The notes: generated from the letters alone by a model not told the origin. A stretch of DNA of 64,000 bases from JAKOWB01 sp038363005 (GCA_038363005.1 JBBQBI010000007.1:1-64000), one strand, 5' to 3'; shown: positions 8,207 through 17,612, counted from the stretch's first letter. Program-made: numbers and translations.

Positions 8207-9067
8207 TTACAGCACGAAGTCGTCGAGGCCGGCGGCCATGCAGGCATTGATCTGGCGTGTGCGCTCGTTCTCGCTGTAGGCCCCGAGATAGGGGGTGCGG
8301 TTCACGTCGAGCACGCAGGCCTCGCCCCCATGGATCACGTAGTCGATCTTGCCGAAGTCGAGGCCGAGGTCGGCGGCGGCCTGCACCACGCTTGCCGGCG
8401 GTTCCTCGTGCAGCGGCAGCAGCCTGGTCACGATGTCGTACTTCACCACCGGCGCCGGCGCGACCGTGGGTGAGACGATCCAGTGGCGGCCAAGGAAGAA
8501 GGCTGAATGGACGACGAAGTCGTCGCCGTCGCGCTCCGGCAGGAAGCGCTCCACCACCAGCCCCGGCTGGCGCCAGACCCAGGCCGGCACCTGCGCCTTG
8601 CGGGGATAGACGGGATACTGCAGCGCCGGGAAGCGGCCGCTCCAGGCCGGCGGCAGGCGGTCGCCCAGGCGGCGCGCCCAGCGGCCGAGCGCCCCGCCGT
8701 GGCGATCGGCCAAGCGTCGCTCCGGCAGGCCGGAGGCATTGCGGTCGGTCTTCACCATCACCGCGCCGTCGTAGCCGTCCTCGCGGCTGACCAGGTAGCG
8801 GCTGACGCGGCGCTTGGCGATGTCGGCCGCCCGGTAATTGAGCGGCAGGGCATAGCCCGTGGCCGCGGCGAGGTAGTCCGGCGGCGTCCTAGTCAGGTCG
8901 ACGTGCACCAGCAGGGCGTGTGCCGCCGCCGGCCGCTTGGCGAGGCCCTGGTGGACCTGCACGCTGCGCCCCTCGGCGCGCCAGATGTCGGCCAGGGCCA
9001 GGGCGAAGTAACCCTCGCCCTGGCCCTGCAAGGCATGGGTCAGGATGACAAGCGAACGACAGCGCAT
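8207..9067 (-). CDS. ATP-grasp domain protein of unknown role
   Basis: A 286-residue protein with ATP-grasp character. The C-terminal third has a core-like segment GLDFGKIDYVIHGGEACVLDVNRTP, in which Asp and Asn are the metal/ATP ligands of the fold, and a preceding VERFLPERDGDDFVVH strand. The N-terminal half resembles a substrate domain but matches nothing I can name. ATP-grasp enzymes join a carboxylate to an amine or thiol through an acyl phosphate. It lies 94 bases upstream of the methyltransferase on the same strand; together they could modify one substrate, but that is inference. Confidence 0.65.
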   Translation of the reverse strand: MRCRSLVILTHALQGQGEGYFALALADIWRAEGRSVQVHQGLAKRPAAAHALLVHVDLTRTPPDYLAAATGYALPLNYRAADIAKRRVSRYLVSREDGYDGAVMVKTDRNASGLPERRLADRHGGALGRWARRLGDRLPPAWSGRFPALQYPVYPRKAQVPAWVWRQPGLVVERFLPERDGDDFVVHSAFFLGRHWIVSPTVAPAPVVKYDIVTRLLPLHEEPPASVVQAAADLGLDFGKIDYVIHGGEACVLDVNRTPYLGAYSENERTRQINACMAAGLDDFVL

Positions 9068-9124
9068 TGATTACTCCCGCAGGCGCAACACTAGGCGGGG
9101 TCCCCGCTGGCCGGCAAGCCGGTG

Positions 9125-9763
9125 TCAGCCCAGCGCCCGGGCCAGCGCGCCCACCACCGTCTCGAACATCGCCGTGGTCAGGCGCCCGGTATTGGTGTTG
9201 TAGCGCGAGCAGTGATAGCTGTCGGCCAGCAGCAGACCATTCGGCAGGCGGTGCTGCGCGCCGTGGCGAAAGGCGAAGGCGCTCTTCTTCAGGCCCAGCG
9301 CTGTGAGCACGGCGCCGTGCGACACGGTGCCCAGCGACAGGATCGCGCGGAGCTGCGGCAGGGCGGCCAGCTCTGCCTTCAGGAAGGCGTTGCACTGGCG
9401 GATCTCGCCGGTCTCCGGCTTGTTTCCCGGCGGCACGCAGCGCACGGCATTGGTGATACGCACGCCCTGCAGCCGCAGCCCGTCGGCCGGATCGCGCCCA
9501 TAGCGCCCGGCCGCCAGGCCGAACTTCAGCAGCGTGGCGTAGAGCAGGTCGCCGGCGTAGTCGCCGGTGAAGGGCCGGCCAGTGCGGTTGGCGCCGCGCA
9601 GCCCGGGTGCCAGGCCGACCACCAGCAATCGCGCATCCAGGCCGCCGAAGGCCGGCACCGGCGCGTTGTGGTAGTCGGGCAGGGCGGCGCAGTTCGCCTG
9701 GCGGAAGGCCGCCAGGCGAGGACAGAGCGCGCAGTCCGCCGAAGGATCCTGAAAGACCGCCAA
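9125..9763 (-). CDS. family 5 uracil-DNA glycosylase (UdgB type)
   Basis: A 212-residue uracil-DNA glycosylase that removes uracil (and in this family hypoxanthine or thymine mispairs) from DNA for base-excision repair. The active-site loop GLAPGLRGANRTGRPFTGD, with no catalytic Asp in the GLAPG loop, and the C-terminal motif HCSRYNTNTGRLT mark family 5. Four cysteines (Cys11, Cys14 and two later ones in AVRCVPP and RQCNAF) are placed to bind the usual 4Fe-4S cluster. It starts 15 bases after the stop of the NYN-domain gene and is probably in its operon. Confidence 0.9.
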   Translation of the reverse strand: MAVFQDPSADCALCPRLAAFRQANCAALPDYHNAPVPAFGGLDARLLVVGLAPGLRGANRTGRPFTGDYAGDLLYATLLKFGLAAGRYGRDPADGLRLQGVRITNAVRCVPPGNKPETGEIRQCNAFLKAELAALPQLRAILSLGTVSHGAVLTALGLKKSAFAFRHGAQHRLPNGLLLADSYHCSRYNTNTGRLTTAMFETVVGALARALG

Positions 9764-9778
9764 GGCCGCCGCGGCGGA

Positions 9779-10405
9779 CTAGCTGCGCGGTCCGCCCAGC
9801 GGGCCACCCTCGGGCGGTACCGGCGCCTGCACGCCGGGCGGCAGCGAGCGGGTGCGGCGCACCGCGCCCTCGGGCAGTGGCTGGCGCTGGATCAGCTCCT
9901 GGATATCCACCAGGTCGACGAAGTTGTCGGCCTGGCGCCGCAGCTCGTCGGCGATCATCGGCGGCGAGGTGCGCACGGTGGAGATCACCGAGACGCGCAC
10001 GCCCTTGCGCTGCACCGCCTCCACCAGGCGCCGGAAGTCGCCATCGCCGGAAAACAGCACGATGTGGTCGAGCTTCTCGGCGATCTCCATCATGTCGATC
10101 GCCAACTCGATATCCATGTTGCCCTTGATCTTGCGCCGGCCGGTCGCGTCGGTGAATTCCTTGGTGGGCTTGGTGACCAGCGTGTAGCCGTTGTAGTCGA
10201 GCCAGTCGACCAGCGGGCGGATCGGCGAGTATTCCTGCTCTTCGATCAGAGCGGTGTAGTAGAAGGCCCGCACGAGGCGAGCTTGATCAGCGAAGGTCTC
10301 GAGTAATTTCTTATAGTCGATATCGAAATTGAGCGAACGGGCCGTGGAATAGAGGTTTGCACCGTCGATGAATAGTGCGATTTTCTCTTCTTCATAAAAA
10401 TTCAT
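9779..10405 (-). CDS. NYN domain (LabA/DUF88) protein, putative ribonuclease
   Basis: A 208-residue protein whose first 160 residues form a NYN/PIN-like domain. Acidic residues expected to bind metal are in LFIDGANLY, GNMDIELAIDMM and LFSGDGDF. Relatives are RNases or RNA-binding proteins. The last 40 residues are a Pro/Gly-rich low-complexity tail. The first codons (MNFYEEEK) and the 180 bases upstream are AT-richer than the neighbourhood, as expected for a promoter. It is divergent from folK, a common arrangement near rpoZ in alphaproteobacteria. Confidence 0.88.
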   Translation of the reverse strand: MNFYEEEKIALFIDGANLYSTARSLNFDIDYKKLLETFADQARLVRAFYYTALIEEQEYSPIRPLVDWLDYNGYTLVTKPTKEFTDATGRRKIKGNMDIELAIDMMEIAEKLDHIVLFSGDGDFRRLVEAVQRKGVRVSVISTVRTSPPMIADELRRQADNFVDLVDIQELIQRQPLPEGAVRRTRSLPPGVQAPVPPEGGPLGGPRS

Positions 10406-10586
10406 CTTCTTATTCCTTCTTTATGAGACCCCGCCGGGCCTTGTCTTGCGCCTGAGAGCGGTCGCCGGTTAATTTCGCGACCCACGCAGCGGGGACTCCA
10501 GGCATTAATGCTGCGATTGGTGTAGATAAACGCTTCCGATCCGCTGGCAAGGCCTATTTTATAATTATTTCGTCAGAGAAACGCGA

Positions 10587-11084
10587 ATGACTCTCATAGG
10601 TCTCGGCGCGAACCTACCATCGGTTGCTTACGGCCCACCGCGCGACACGCTGGAAGTGGCACTGCGAATACTTGAAGCTTCGGGGGTGACAGTGCTGGCC
10701 CGGTCGCCCTGGTACGAAAGCGCGCCGGTGCCGGCCGCTGCCGACCAGCCCAACTACGTCAACGGCGTCGCCCGCCTGTCCAGCGGCCTGGACCCCGCCC
10801 AGCTGCTGGCCTTGCTGCACCGGGTGGAGGGCGAACTCGGCCGCGTGCGAGGTGAGGTCAATGCCGCGCGCCCGGCTGACCTGGACCTGCTGGACGTCGA
10901 TGGCCGGGTGAGCCAGCCGGGCGCGGTGCCGATCCTGCCGCACCCCCGCCTGCACCTCAGGGCCTTCGTACTCCTGCCGCTGGCCGACGTGGCGCCGGGC
11001 TGGCGGCACCCGGTGACCGGGCAGGGCCTAGCCGAGCTGCTGGTCGCCCTGGCGCCGGACCAGCTCTGCCGACCGCTGGCCTAG
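10587..11084 (+). CDS. folK: 6-hydroxymethyl-dihydropterin pyrophosphokinase
   Basis: Transfers pyrophosphate from ATP to 6-hydroxymethyl-7,8-dihydropterin in folate synthesis. Family features in its 165 residues: N-terminal IGLGANLPS, SPWYESAPV with the pterin loop, ARPADLDLLDVDG where RxxDLDLL holds the Mg-binding Asp pair, and HPRLHLRAFVLLPLADVAP. The upstream 181 bases shared with the divergent NYN gene are AT-rich and hold no other gene. It precedes rpoZ by 115 bases. Confidence 0.94.
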   Translation: MTLIGLGANLPSVAYGPPRDTLEVALRILEASGVTVLARSPWYESAPVPAAADQPNYVNGVARLSSGLDPAQLLALLHRVEGELGRVRGEVNAARPADLDLLDVDGRVSQPGAVPILPHPRLHLRAFVLLPLADVAPGWRHPVTGQGLAELLVALAPDQLCRPLA

Positions 11085-11199
11085 CCACTGGCCAGGCGGT
11101 TTTCGCGCTTCGTTCCCGGGGGTTGCCAGGGCGACGGCGATCCCCTATAAGCGACGGCCTTCCACAAGCTTCCTACACCGTTTCCGGAGAACACCGCCC

Positions 11200-11610
11200 A
11201 TGGCGCGCGTAACCGTCGAAGACTGTGTCGTCCGGGTTCCGAACCGCTTCGATCTCGTGCTGCTCGCCTCGCAGCGGGCGCGGGAGATCGCCGCCGGCTC
11301 GACCCTGACGGTGGAGCGCGACAACGATAAGAACCCGGTGGTGGCGCTGCGCGAGATCGCCGACCTTACGGTTTCGCTGGAGCAGGTGAACGAAGGCCTG
11401 ATCCGCCGCTTCCAGAAGCAGGCGGAAAAGGACGAGCCGGAGGAGGATCGCCCCGACTTCGATCCCATTTCGGCCGAGCTGACCTTGGCCATGCAGCAGA
11501 TGGGCCAGCCGCGCGGCCAGTCCGACGACGAGGGCGATGGCACCGAGGTCTCGCTGGAGTCCGAGGTCGAGCGCGAGCTCAGCCAGGGCGACGCCACCGA
11601 GGAAGAATAG
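11200..11610 (+). CDS. rpoZ: RNA polymerase omega subunit
   Basis: A 136-residue omega subunit that helps assemble and stabilise beta-prime in RNA polymerase and forms part of the ppGpp site. The conserved N-terminus MARVTVEDC and the helix NRFDLVLLASQRAREI are intact, followed by DNDKNPVVALREIAD. The acidic C-terminal extension after residue 70 is typical of alphaproteobacteria. It has a GGAG ribosome site and precedes the ppGpp synthetase gene, the usual order. Confidence 0.97.
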   Translation: MARVTVEDCVVRVPNRFDLVLLASQRAREIAAGSTLTVERDNDKNPVVALREIADLTVSLEQVNEGLIRRFQKQAEKDEPEEDRPDFDPISAELTLAMQQMGQPRGQSDDEGDGTEVSLESEVERELSQGDATEEE

Positions 11611-11772
11611 GCGCGTTCGCTCCTCGCGAGCGATCACCTGCCGTTCGCCGTCGTCTAAGCGCCCGTCGCAAAACCGCGATATTTCAGATGCTTGTTTCGC
11701 ATTGCTGACAGGCGGCTGCTTGTTGGCGCGGGGCAGGACGCCTATCCTATGGTAAATCAGTTCATTTTGCCG

Positions 11773-11797
11773 CCCTTCGCCACGAAGGGGCGAAGGG
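11773..11797 (+). promoter_or_regulatory. hairpin directly upstream of the rel start
   Basis: CCCTTCGCC (11773-11781) and GGCGAAGGG (11789-11797) form a perfect 9-bp stem with a 7-base loop, ending 12 bases before the rel ATG. There is no T-run, so it is not an intrinsic terminator. It could limit access to the weak ribosome site of rel; this is inference. Confidence 0.4.
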
Positions 11798-11809
11798 TCA
11801 GGTAACTTC

Positions 11810-13948
11810 ATGTTGCGCCAGTTCGAGCTGGTCGAACGGGTCAAGAGCTACGATCCCAACGCGGATGAGGAGTTGATCAACCGCGCCTACGTCTATGCCA
11901 CGAAGAAGCATGGCTCGCAGAAGCGCGCCTCGGGCGACCCCTACTTCTCGCACCCGATCGAGGTCGCCGGCATCCTGACCGACCTCAAGCTGGATTCCGA
12001 ATCCATCGCCACCGCCCTGCTGCACGACGTGGTGGAGGACACCGACGCCACGGTAGCCGAGATCGACCAGCTGTTCGGCCACAACGTTGCCCGCCTGGTC
12101 GACGGCGTGACCAAGCTGGGCCGGCTGGAGGTGCACTCCGAGCAGGCCAAGCACGCCGAGAACTTCCGCAAGCTGCTGCTCGCCATGTCGCAGGACATCC
12201 GTGTGCTGCTGGTGAAGTTGGCCGACCGCGTCCACAACATGCGCACCTTGAAGTTCGTCGCCTCGCCGGAAAAGCGGGCGCGCATCGCCCGCGAGACGCT
12301 GGAGATCTATGCGCCGCTGGCCGAGCGCATCGGCATGCAGCGCTTCAAGGACGAGCTGGAGGACCTGGCCTTCGGCGAACTGCAGCCCGACGCCCGCGAG
12401 TCGATCGTCAAGCGGCTGGAGTTCCTGGAAGGGCAGGGTGGCTCGATCACCCGCAAGGTGATCGACGAGCTGGCCCGCGCGCTGGCCGAGGAGGGCATCG
12501 AGGCCTGGGTCTCCGGCCGGGTGAAGACGCCGCATTCGATCTGGAAGAAAATGCAGCGCAAGAACGTGCAGTTCGAGCAGCTCTCCGACATCGTCGCCTT
12601 CCGCATCGTCGTCGCCGACCTGGCCGAGTGCTATCGCGCGCTGGGCGTGCTGCACAGCCGCTATCCCGTCGTGCCGGGGCGCTTCAAGGACTACCTCTCG
12701 ACGCCGAAGCCGAACGGCTACCGCTCGCTGCATACCGGCATCCTGGGGCCGGAACGCCAGCGCATCGAACTGCAGATCCGCACGCGGGAGATGCACGAGA
12801 TCGCCGAGTTCGGCGTCGCCGCGCACTGGAAGTACAAGCAGGGCAGCAGCGTCGACGGCCGGCAGTACCGCTGGGTGCGCGAGCTGCTCGATATCCTGGA
12901 GCACGCCTCCAACCCGGAGGAGTTCCTCGAGCACACCAAGCTCGAGATGTTCCAGGATCAGGTGTTCTGCTTCACGCCGAAGGGCGACCTGATCGCCCTG
13001 CCGCGCGGCGCCACGCCGGTCGACTTCGCCTATGCCGTGCACTCGCAGGTCGGCGACACCTGCGTCGGCAGCAAGGTCAACGGCCGCATGGTGCCGCTGA
13101 AGACCGTGCTGCAGAACGGCGACCAGGTGGAGATCGCCCGCTCCAAGGCGCAGACCCCCTCGGCGGACTGGGAATCCTTCGTCGTCACCGGCAAGGCCAA
13201 GGCGAGGATCCGCCGCTACATCCGGCTGAAGGAGCGCGAGCAGTACGTCGAGCTGGGCAAGCAGATGCTGGCCAAGCTGTTTCGCCAGGAAGGCTACGAG
13301 CTAACCGACAAGGCGCTGGACGGGGCGCTGAAGAAGCTGAAGCAGGACAGCGTGACGGACCTGACCGCCGCGGTGGGCCAGGGCAACATCTCGTCGCGTG
13401 AGGTGCTGGTCGCGGTCTATCCCGGCGCGCGCGAGCCGCCGCGCGACGAGCGTACGCTGAAAACCAAGACCGCGGCGCGCAAGAAGGCCGACACCGTGGG
13501 GGCGCTGCCGATCCGCGGCCTGATCCCCGGCATGGCGGTGCACTTCGCGCACTGCTGCCACCCGCTGCCCGGCGACCGCATCGTCGGCATCGTCACCACC
13601 GGCAAGGGCGTCACGGTGCACACCATCGACTGCGAGACGCTGCAGTCCTTCCAGGACACGCCGGAGCGCTGGGTCGACATCGCCTGGGAGCGTGAGGGCG
13701 AGGCGCAGAATTTCTCCGGCCGGCTGCACCTGGTGGTGGCCAACGAGCCGGGCTCGCTCGGCTCGCTCTCCACCATCATCGGCAAGACCAAGGGCAACAT
13801 CACCAACCTGAAGATCACCAACCGCTCGCTGGATTTCTTCGAGATGCTGATCGATGTCGAGGTGAGCGACGTCAAGCACCTGACCAACATCATGGCGGCG
13901 CTGCGCGCCATGCCGGTCATCTCGTCGGTTGAGCGGGCGCGCGGCTGA
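11810..13948 (+). CDS. rel: bifunctional (p)ppGpp synthetase/hydrolase (Rel/SpoT)
   Basis: A 712-residue long RSH protein that makes and degrades (p)ppGpp in the stringent response. In order: an HD hydrolase domain with His48 in FSHPIEVA and His72-Asp73 in LLHDVVEDTDAT; a synthetase domain (about 220-340) with the GYRSLHT motif; a TGS domain (about 380-440, VFCFTPKGDLIALPRGATPVDFAY in part); and a C-terminal ACT domain. Both catalytic halves look intact, as expected for an alphaproteobacterium with a single RSH. It follows rpoZ by 199 bases with its own likely promoter region. Confidence 0.96.
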   Translation: MLRQFELVERVKSYDPNADEELINRAYVYATKKHGSQKRASGDPYFSHPIEVAGILTDLKLDSESIATALLHDVVEDTDATVAEIDQLFGHNVARLVDGVTKLGRLEVHSEQAKHAENFRKLLLAMSQDIRVLLVKLADRVHNMRTLKFVASPEKRARIARETLEIYAPLAERIGMQRFKDELEDLAFGELQPDARESIVKRLEFLEGQGGSITRKVIDELARALAEEGIEAWVSGRVKTPHSIWKKMQRKNVQFEQLSDIVAFRIVVADLAECYRALGVLHSRYPVVPGRFKDYLSTPKPNGYRSLHTGILGPERQRIELQIRTREMHEIAEFGVAAHWKYKQGSSVDGRQYRWVRELLDILEHASNPEEFLEHTKLEMFQDQVFCFTPKGDLIALPRGATPVDFAYAVHSQVGDTCVGSKVNGRMVPLKTVLQNGDQVEIARSKAQTPSADWESFVVTGKAKARIRRYIRLKEREQYVELGKQMLAKLFRQEGYELTDKALDGALKKLKQDSVTDLTAAVGQGNISSREVLVAVYPGAREPPRDERTLKTKTAARKKADTVGALPIRGLIPGMAVHFAHCCHPLPGDRIVGIVTTGKGVTVHTIDCETLQSFQDTPERWVDIAWEREGEAQNFSGRLHLVVANEPGSLGSLSTIIGKTKGNITNLKITNRSLDFFEMLIDVEVSDVKHLTNIMAALRAMPVISSVERARG

Positions 13949-13974
13949 TTGCCTCGCATGCTAGGGTGTCCGTC

Positions 13975-14754
13975 ATGACCGGCCAGACCACAGGGCTCCG
14001 CCTCGGCGTCAACATCGACCACGTGGCCACCATCCGCAACGCACGCGGCGGCGGGCATCCCGATCCCGTGCGCGCCGCGCGTCTGGCGGTCGAGGCCGGG
14101 GCCGACGGCATCACCGCGCATTTGCGCGAGGACCGGCGCCACATCTCCGACCGTGACATCGAACGCCTGGTGGCGGAGATCGACCGGCCGCTGAACCTGG
14201 AGATGGCGGCGACGGCTGAAATGCTGGCCATCGCGCTGCGCCACCGGCCGCACGCCGCCTGCCTGGTACCCGAGCATCGCGCGGAGCGCACCACCGAGGG
14301 CGGGCTGGACGCCGCCGGTGGGCAGGCTCAGCTGGCGCCGACGGTGGCGCGGCTGCGCGACGCCGGCATCCGCGTTTCGCTGTTCCTCGAGGCCGATCCG
14401 CGCCAGCTCGCCGCCGCCGTGGCGCTGGGTGCTCCGGTGGTCGAGCTGCACACTGGCGCCTGGTGCGAGGCCATGCTGGAGGATCCGGCTGGGGAGCACG
14501 CCCGGCGCCACCTGGAGCGACTGCGTACGGCGGCGGCGCAGGCCGCCGAAATCGGCCTGGAATGCCACGCCGGCCATGGCCTGACCTTCGATACCGTGGG
14601 GCAGATCGCGGCCATTCCCACGGTTGCCGAGCTCAACATCGGTCACTTTTTGGTCGGCGAGGCGATCTTCGGCGGCCTGGACAGTGCCATCCGGCGCATG
14701 CGTGGACTGATGGATCGTGCCCGGGCCGCGGCCCAGGGCCAACGGAGCGCCTGA
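13975..14754 (+). CDS. pdxJ: pyridoxine 5'-phosphate synthase
   Basis: Condenses 1-deoxyxylulose 5-phosphate with 3-amino-2-oxopropyl phosphate to pyridoxine phosphate (DXP-independent PLP salvage is not involved). LRLGVNIDHVATIRNARG at the start, HLREDRRHI, NLEMAATAEM, VPEHRAERTTEGG and the final NIGHFLVGEAIF are all family signatures; length 259 is normal. A GTG at 13966 would add MSV; the ATG at 13975 is preferred because AGGG lies 9 bases before it. The 20 bases after rel suggest cotranscription. Confidence 0.96.
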   Translation: MTGQTTGLRLGVNIDHVATIRNARGGGHPDPVRAARLAVEAGADGITAHLREDRRHISDRDIERLVAEIDRPLNLEMAATAEMLAIALRHRPHAACLVPEHRAERTTEGGLDAAGGQAQLAPTVARLRDAGIRVSLFLEADPRQLAAAVALGAPVVELHTGAWCEAMLEDPAGEHARRHLERLRTAAAQAAEIGLECHAGHGLTFDTVGQIAAIPTVAELNIGHFLVGEAIFGGLDSAIRRMRGLMDRARAAAQGQRSA

Positions 14755-14758
14755 CCCC

Positions 14759-15175
14759 ATGATCATCGGCATCGGCTCGGACCTGATCGACATCCGGCGC
14801 ATCGAGAAGACCCTGGAGCGCTGGGGCGAGAAGTTCAAAAACCGGATCTACACGCCGGAGGAAATCGCCAAGGCCGAGCGCCGGGCGACCAAGGCGGAGA
14901 CCTATGCCAAGCGCTTCGCCGCCAAGGAGGCCTGCGCCAAGGCGCTAGGGACCGGCGTGCCGCGGCGCGGCGTGCATTGGACCCACATGGGGGTGGTCAA
15001 CCTGCCCAGCGGCAAGCCGACCATGGCGCTGACCGGGGGCGCGGCCAAACGTCTCGCCCAACTCATCCCGGCCGACATGGTGGCGCAGATTGACGTCACC
15101 CTGACGGACGACTATCCCCTAGCCCAGGCCATCGTGGTGATTTCGGCCGTGCCGAAGCCTGCGCCTGACCGTTGA
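14759..15175 (+). CDS. acpS: holo-[acyl-carrier-protein] synthase
   Basis: Transfers 4'-phosphopantetheine from CoA to the serine of acyl carrier proteins. Asp8 in IGIGSDLIDI and Glu57 in FAAKEACAKA are the Mg ligands; length 138. It starts 4 bases after the pdxJ stop. It could also activate the small carrier protein of the peptide cluster at 50868-51101, although that is 36 kb away. Confidence 0.96.
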   Translation: MIIGIGSDLIDIRRIEKTLERWGEKFKNRIYTPEEIAKAERRATKAETYAKRFAAKEACAKALGTGVPRRGVHWTHMGVVNLPSGKPTMALTGGAAKRLAQLIPADMVAQIDVTLTDDYPLAQAIVVISAVPKPAPDR

Positions 15176-15223
15176 GCGGAACCGGGATCCCGGACTCCGT
15201 CGTTCCACAGTTGGAGCTAACTG

Positions 15224-15961
15224 GTGCGCAGTCTCTGGAATCTGATCTGGCGTCGCCGTGGCGATACCTATCGTACGATCATCGTCGCGGTGCTGATCGC
15301 GCTGGGCGTACGGACCTTCGCCTATGAGCCCTTCAACATCCCGTCGGGGTCGATGAAGCCGACACTGCTGATCGGCGACTACCTCTTCGTCTCCAAGTTC
15401 TCCTATGGCTACAGCCGCCATTCCTTTCCCTGGAGCTTCGCGCCCTTCAAGGGCCGCATCCTGGAAAGCGATCCGGAGCGCGGCGACGTCGTTGTCTTCA
15501 AGACGCCGGCCGATAACAAGACCGACTACATCAAGCGGGTGATCGGCCTGCCGGGCGACCGCATCCAGGTCACCGCCGGCCGGCTCTACATCAATGGCAT
15601 CGAGGTGCCGCGCGAGGCGGTGGGCGAAGGCGACGAGACCTGCGGCGGCTCGGCCAAGCACCCGACCACCTATCGCGAGACCCTGCCGAATGGCGTCGAG
15701 CACATGATCTGGGAGTGCAGCGACAACTACCCGCTGGACAACACCAAGGAATTCGTCGTGCCGCCCGAGAACTTCTTCATGATGGGCGACAACCGCGACA
15801 ACTCGAACGACAGCCGGCAGTCGGTCGGTTACGTGCCGGCGGAAAACCTGATCGGTCGCGCCGAGTTCCTGTTCTTCTCGCACGACGAGAATTTTTCCTG
15901 GAACCCGCTGGAATGGCCCGACACCATCCGCTGGGGCCGCCTGTTCAACGGCATCAACTAG
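15224..15961 (+). CDS. lepB: signal peptidase I
   Basis: Membrane-bound protease that removes Sec and Tat signal peptides. One N-terminal membrane segment (about 18-34) is followed by the catalytic Ser43 in IPSGSMKPTL, Lys104 in YIKRVIGLPGD, and the box MGDNRDNSNDSR. There are 245 residues. The start is GTG with GGAG 8 bases upstream. It is followed by rnc after one base, the conserved lepB-rnc-era arrangement. Confidence 0.96.
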   Translation: MRSLWNLIWRRRGDTYRTIIVAVLIALGVRTFAYEPFNIPSGSMKPTLLIGDYLFVSKFSYGYSRHSFPWSFAPFKGRILESDPERGDVVVFKTPADNKTDYIKRVIGLPGDRIQVTAGRLYINGIEVPREAVGEGDETCGGSAKHPTTYRETLPNGVEHMIWECSDNYPLDNTKEFVVPPENFFMMGDNRDNSNDSRQSVGYVPAENLIGRAEFLFFSHDENFSWNPLEWPDTIRWGRLFNGIN

Positions 15962-15962
15962 G

Positions 15963-16652
15963 TTGCAGCAAGACAACGCCCCCACGCTGAGCGACCGCCT
16001 GGGCCACGTTTTCGCCGACGCCGCCCTGCTCGAGGAGGCGCTGACCCATCCCAGCGCGGTCAGCCGCGAGCGGCAGCGCAGCTATGAGCGGCTGGAATTC
16101 CTCGGCGATCGCGTGCTGGGCCTGGTGTTGGCCGAGCTGCTGTTCGCCCGCTTCCCGGACGAGCCGGAGGGTGCGCTGGCCAAGCGCTTCGCCGTGCTGG
16201 CGCAGCGCGAGACCCTGACTGAAGTGGCACTATCGCTGTCGCTGGGGCCAGAGTTGACCCTGGCGGCGTCGGAGGAGATGAGCGGCGGGCGGGACAATCC
16301 CACCACGCTGGGCGATGCGCTGGAGGCGCTGATCGGCGCGCTCTACCTCGACGGCGGCCTGGCGCCGGCGGCGCGGCTGATCCGCCATTTCTGGGAACCG
16401 CTGCTGGAACGCGAGGTGGAGCCACCGCAGGACGCCAAGACGGCGCTGCAGGAATGGGCCCAGGCGCGCGGCCTGGCGCTGCCGCGCTATCGCGAGATCG
16501 AGCGCAGCGGGCCGCCGCACGAGCCGGTCTTTACCATCGAGGTCGGCCTGGCTGGCCTGCCGCCGGCCATCGGCACCGGCCGCTCGAAACGGTCGGCCGA
16601 ACGCGAGGCGGCCGAGATGCTGCTGGCCCTGGTGCGTGGAGAATCTCCGTGA
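15963..16652 (+). CDS. rnc: ribonuclease III
   Basis: Cleaves double-stranded RNA in rRNA and mRNA maturation. The nuclease signature ERLEFLGDRVLGLVLAE (residues about 41-57) and the second acidic cluster DALEALIGALYLDGG are present, then a double-stranded RNA-binding domain from about 155 (KTALQEWAQARG to the Lys/Ser-rich KRSAEREAAE). Length 229. The only reasonable start is TTG at 15963, one base after the lepB stop. It overlaps era by 4 bases. Confidence 0.95.
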   Translation: MQQDNAPTLSDRLGHVFADAALLEEALTHPSAVSRERQRSYERLEFLGDRVLGLVLAELLFARFPDEPEGALAKRFAVLAQRETLTEVALSLSLGPELTLAASEEMSGGRDNPTTLGDALEALIGALYLDGGLAPAARLIRHFWEPLLEREVEPPQDAKTALQEWAQARGLALPRYREIERSGPPHEPVFTIEVGLAGLPPAIGTGRSKRSAEREAAEMLLALVRGESP

Positions 16653-17575
16653 GTGACGCAGCGATCCCAACCGACGAACAGCCGCAGCGCACCGCCGTCG
16701 TCGCCGTGCTGGGCGCGCCCAACGCTGGCAAGTCGACGCTGGTCAACGCCCTGGTCGGCGCCAAGATCTCCATCGTCACCCGCAAGGTGCAGACCACGCG
16801 CTTTCGCGTGCGCGGCGTGGCCATGGACGGCCCGGTGCAGCTGATCTACGTCGACACGCCCGGCATCTTCCAGCCGAAGAAGCGCCTGGAGCGCGCCATG
16901 GTCGCGGCCGCCTGGTCGGCGCTGGGCGACGCCGACAGCGTGGTGCTGGTCTATGACGCCACCCGGCGCGATGTCGACGAGGACACGCAGGCCATCCTGG
17001 CCGGGCTGAAGGCGGCCGGAAAGCAGGCCATCCTGGTGCTCAACAAGGTCGACGCGGTGGCCAAGCCCAGGTTGATCCCGCTGGCCGAGCACTTCGCCGC
17101 CAATCCGGCGGTGGAGCGCATCTTCATGCTCTCCGCCGAGAAGGGCGACGGCGTGACCGACCTGGCGAAGCACCTGGCCGCCCGCGCGCCGCCGGGGCAC
17201 TGGCTGTTCCCCGCCGACGAGCTGTCCGACCTGCCGCTGCGCATGATGGCGGCCGAGGTGACGCGCGAGAAGCTCTTCACCCACCTGCACGACGAGCTGC
17301 CCTATGCGCTGACCGTGGAGACCGAGTCCTGGGAGGACTTCAAGGACGGCAGCGTGCGCATCCAGCAGGCCATCATCGTCGCCCGCGAGGGGCAGAAGCG
17401 CATCGCCATCGGCGCCGGTGGCCGCACCATCAAGTCGGTACGCGAGCAGGCACAGCTGGAGCTGAGCAAGTTCCTGGAGCGGCCGGTACATTTGTTCCTA
17501 CAGGTCTTGGTGCGCGAGGGCTGGACCGAGAATCCGGAGCACTATCGCCTCTGGGGTCTCGACCCCAAGGCCTGA
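16649..17575 (+). CDS. era: GTPase Era
   Basis: A 308-residue GTPase that binds the 3' end of 16S rRNA during 30S assembly. G1 GAPNAGKST, G3 DTPG and G4 NKVD are intact, with the QTTRFRVRG switch region. The C-terminal KH domain has the EGQKRIAIGAGG loop. The GTG start at 16649 overlaps the rnc stop (GTGA), and an earlier start would lie inside rnc. Operon with lepB and rnc. Confidence 0.96.
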   Translation: MSDAAIPTDEQPQRTAVVAVLGAPNAGKSTLVNALVGAKISIVTRKVQTTRFRVRGVAMDGPVQLIYVDTPGIFQPKKRLERAMVAAAWSALGDADSVVLVYDATRRDVDEDTQAILAGLKAAGKQAILVLNKVDAVAKPRLIPLAEHFAANPAVERIFMLSAEKGDGVTDLAKHLAARAPPGHWLFPADELSDLPLRMMAAEVTREKLFTHLHDELPYALTVETESWEDFKDGSVRIQQAIIVAREGQKRIAIGAGGRTIKSVREQAQLELSKFLERPVHLFLQVLVREGWTENPEHYRLWGLDPKA

Positions 17576-17612
17576 TGCGCGCGGGGCCTAGGATGAGTGG
17601 GGCCTGACACCG

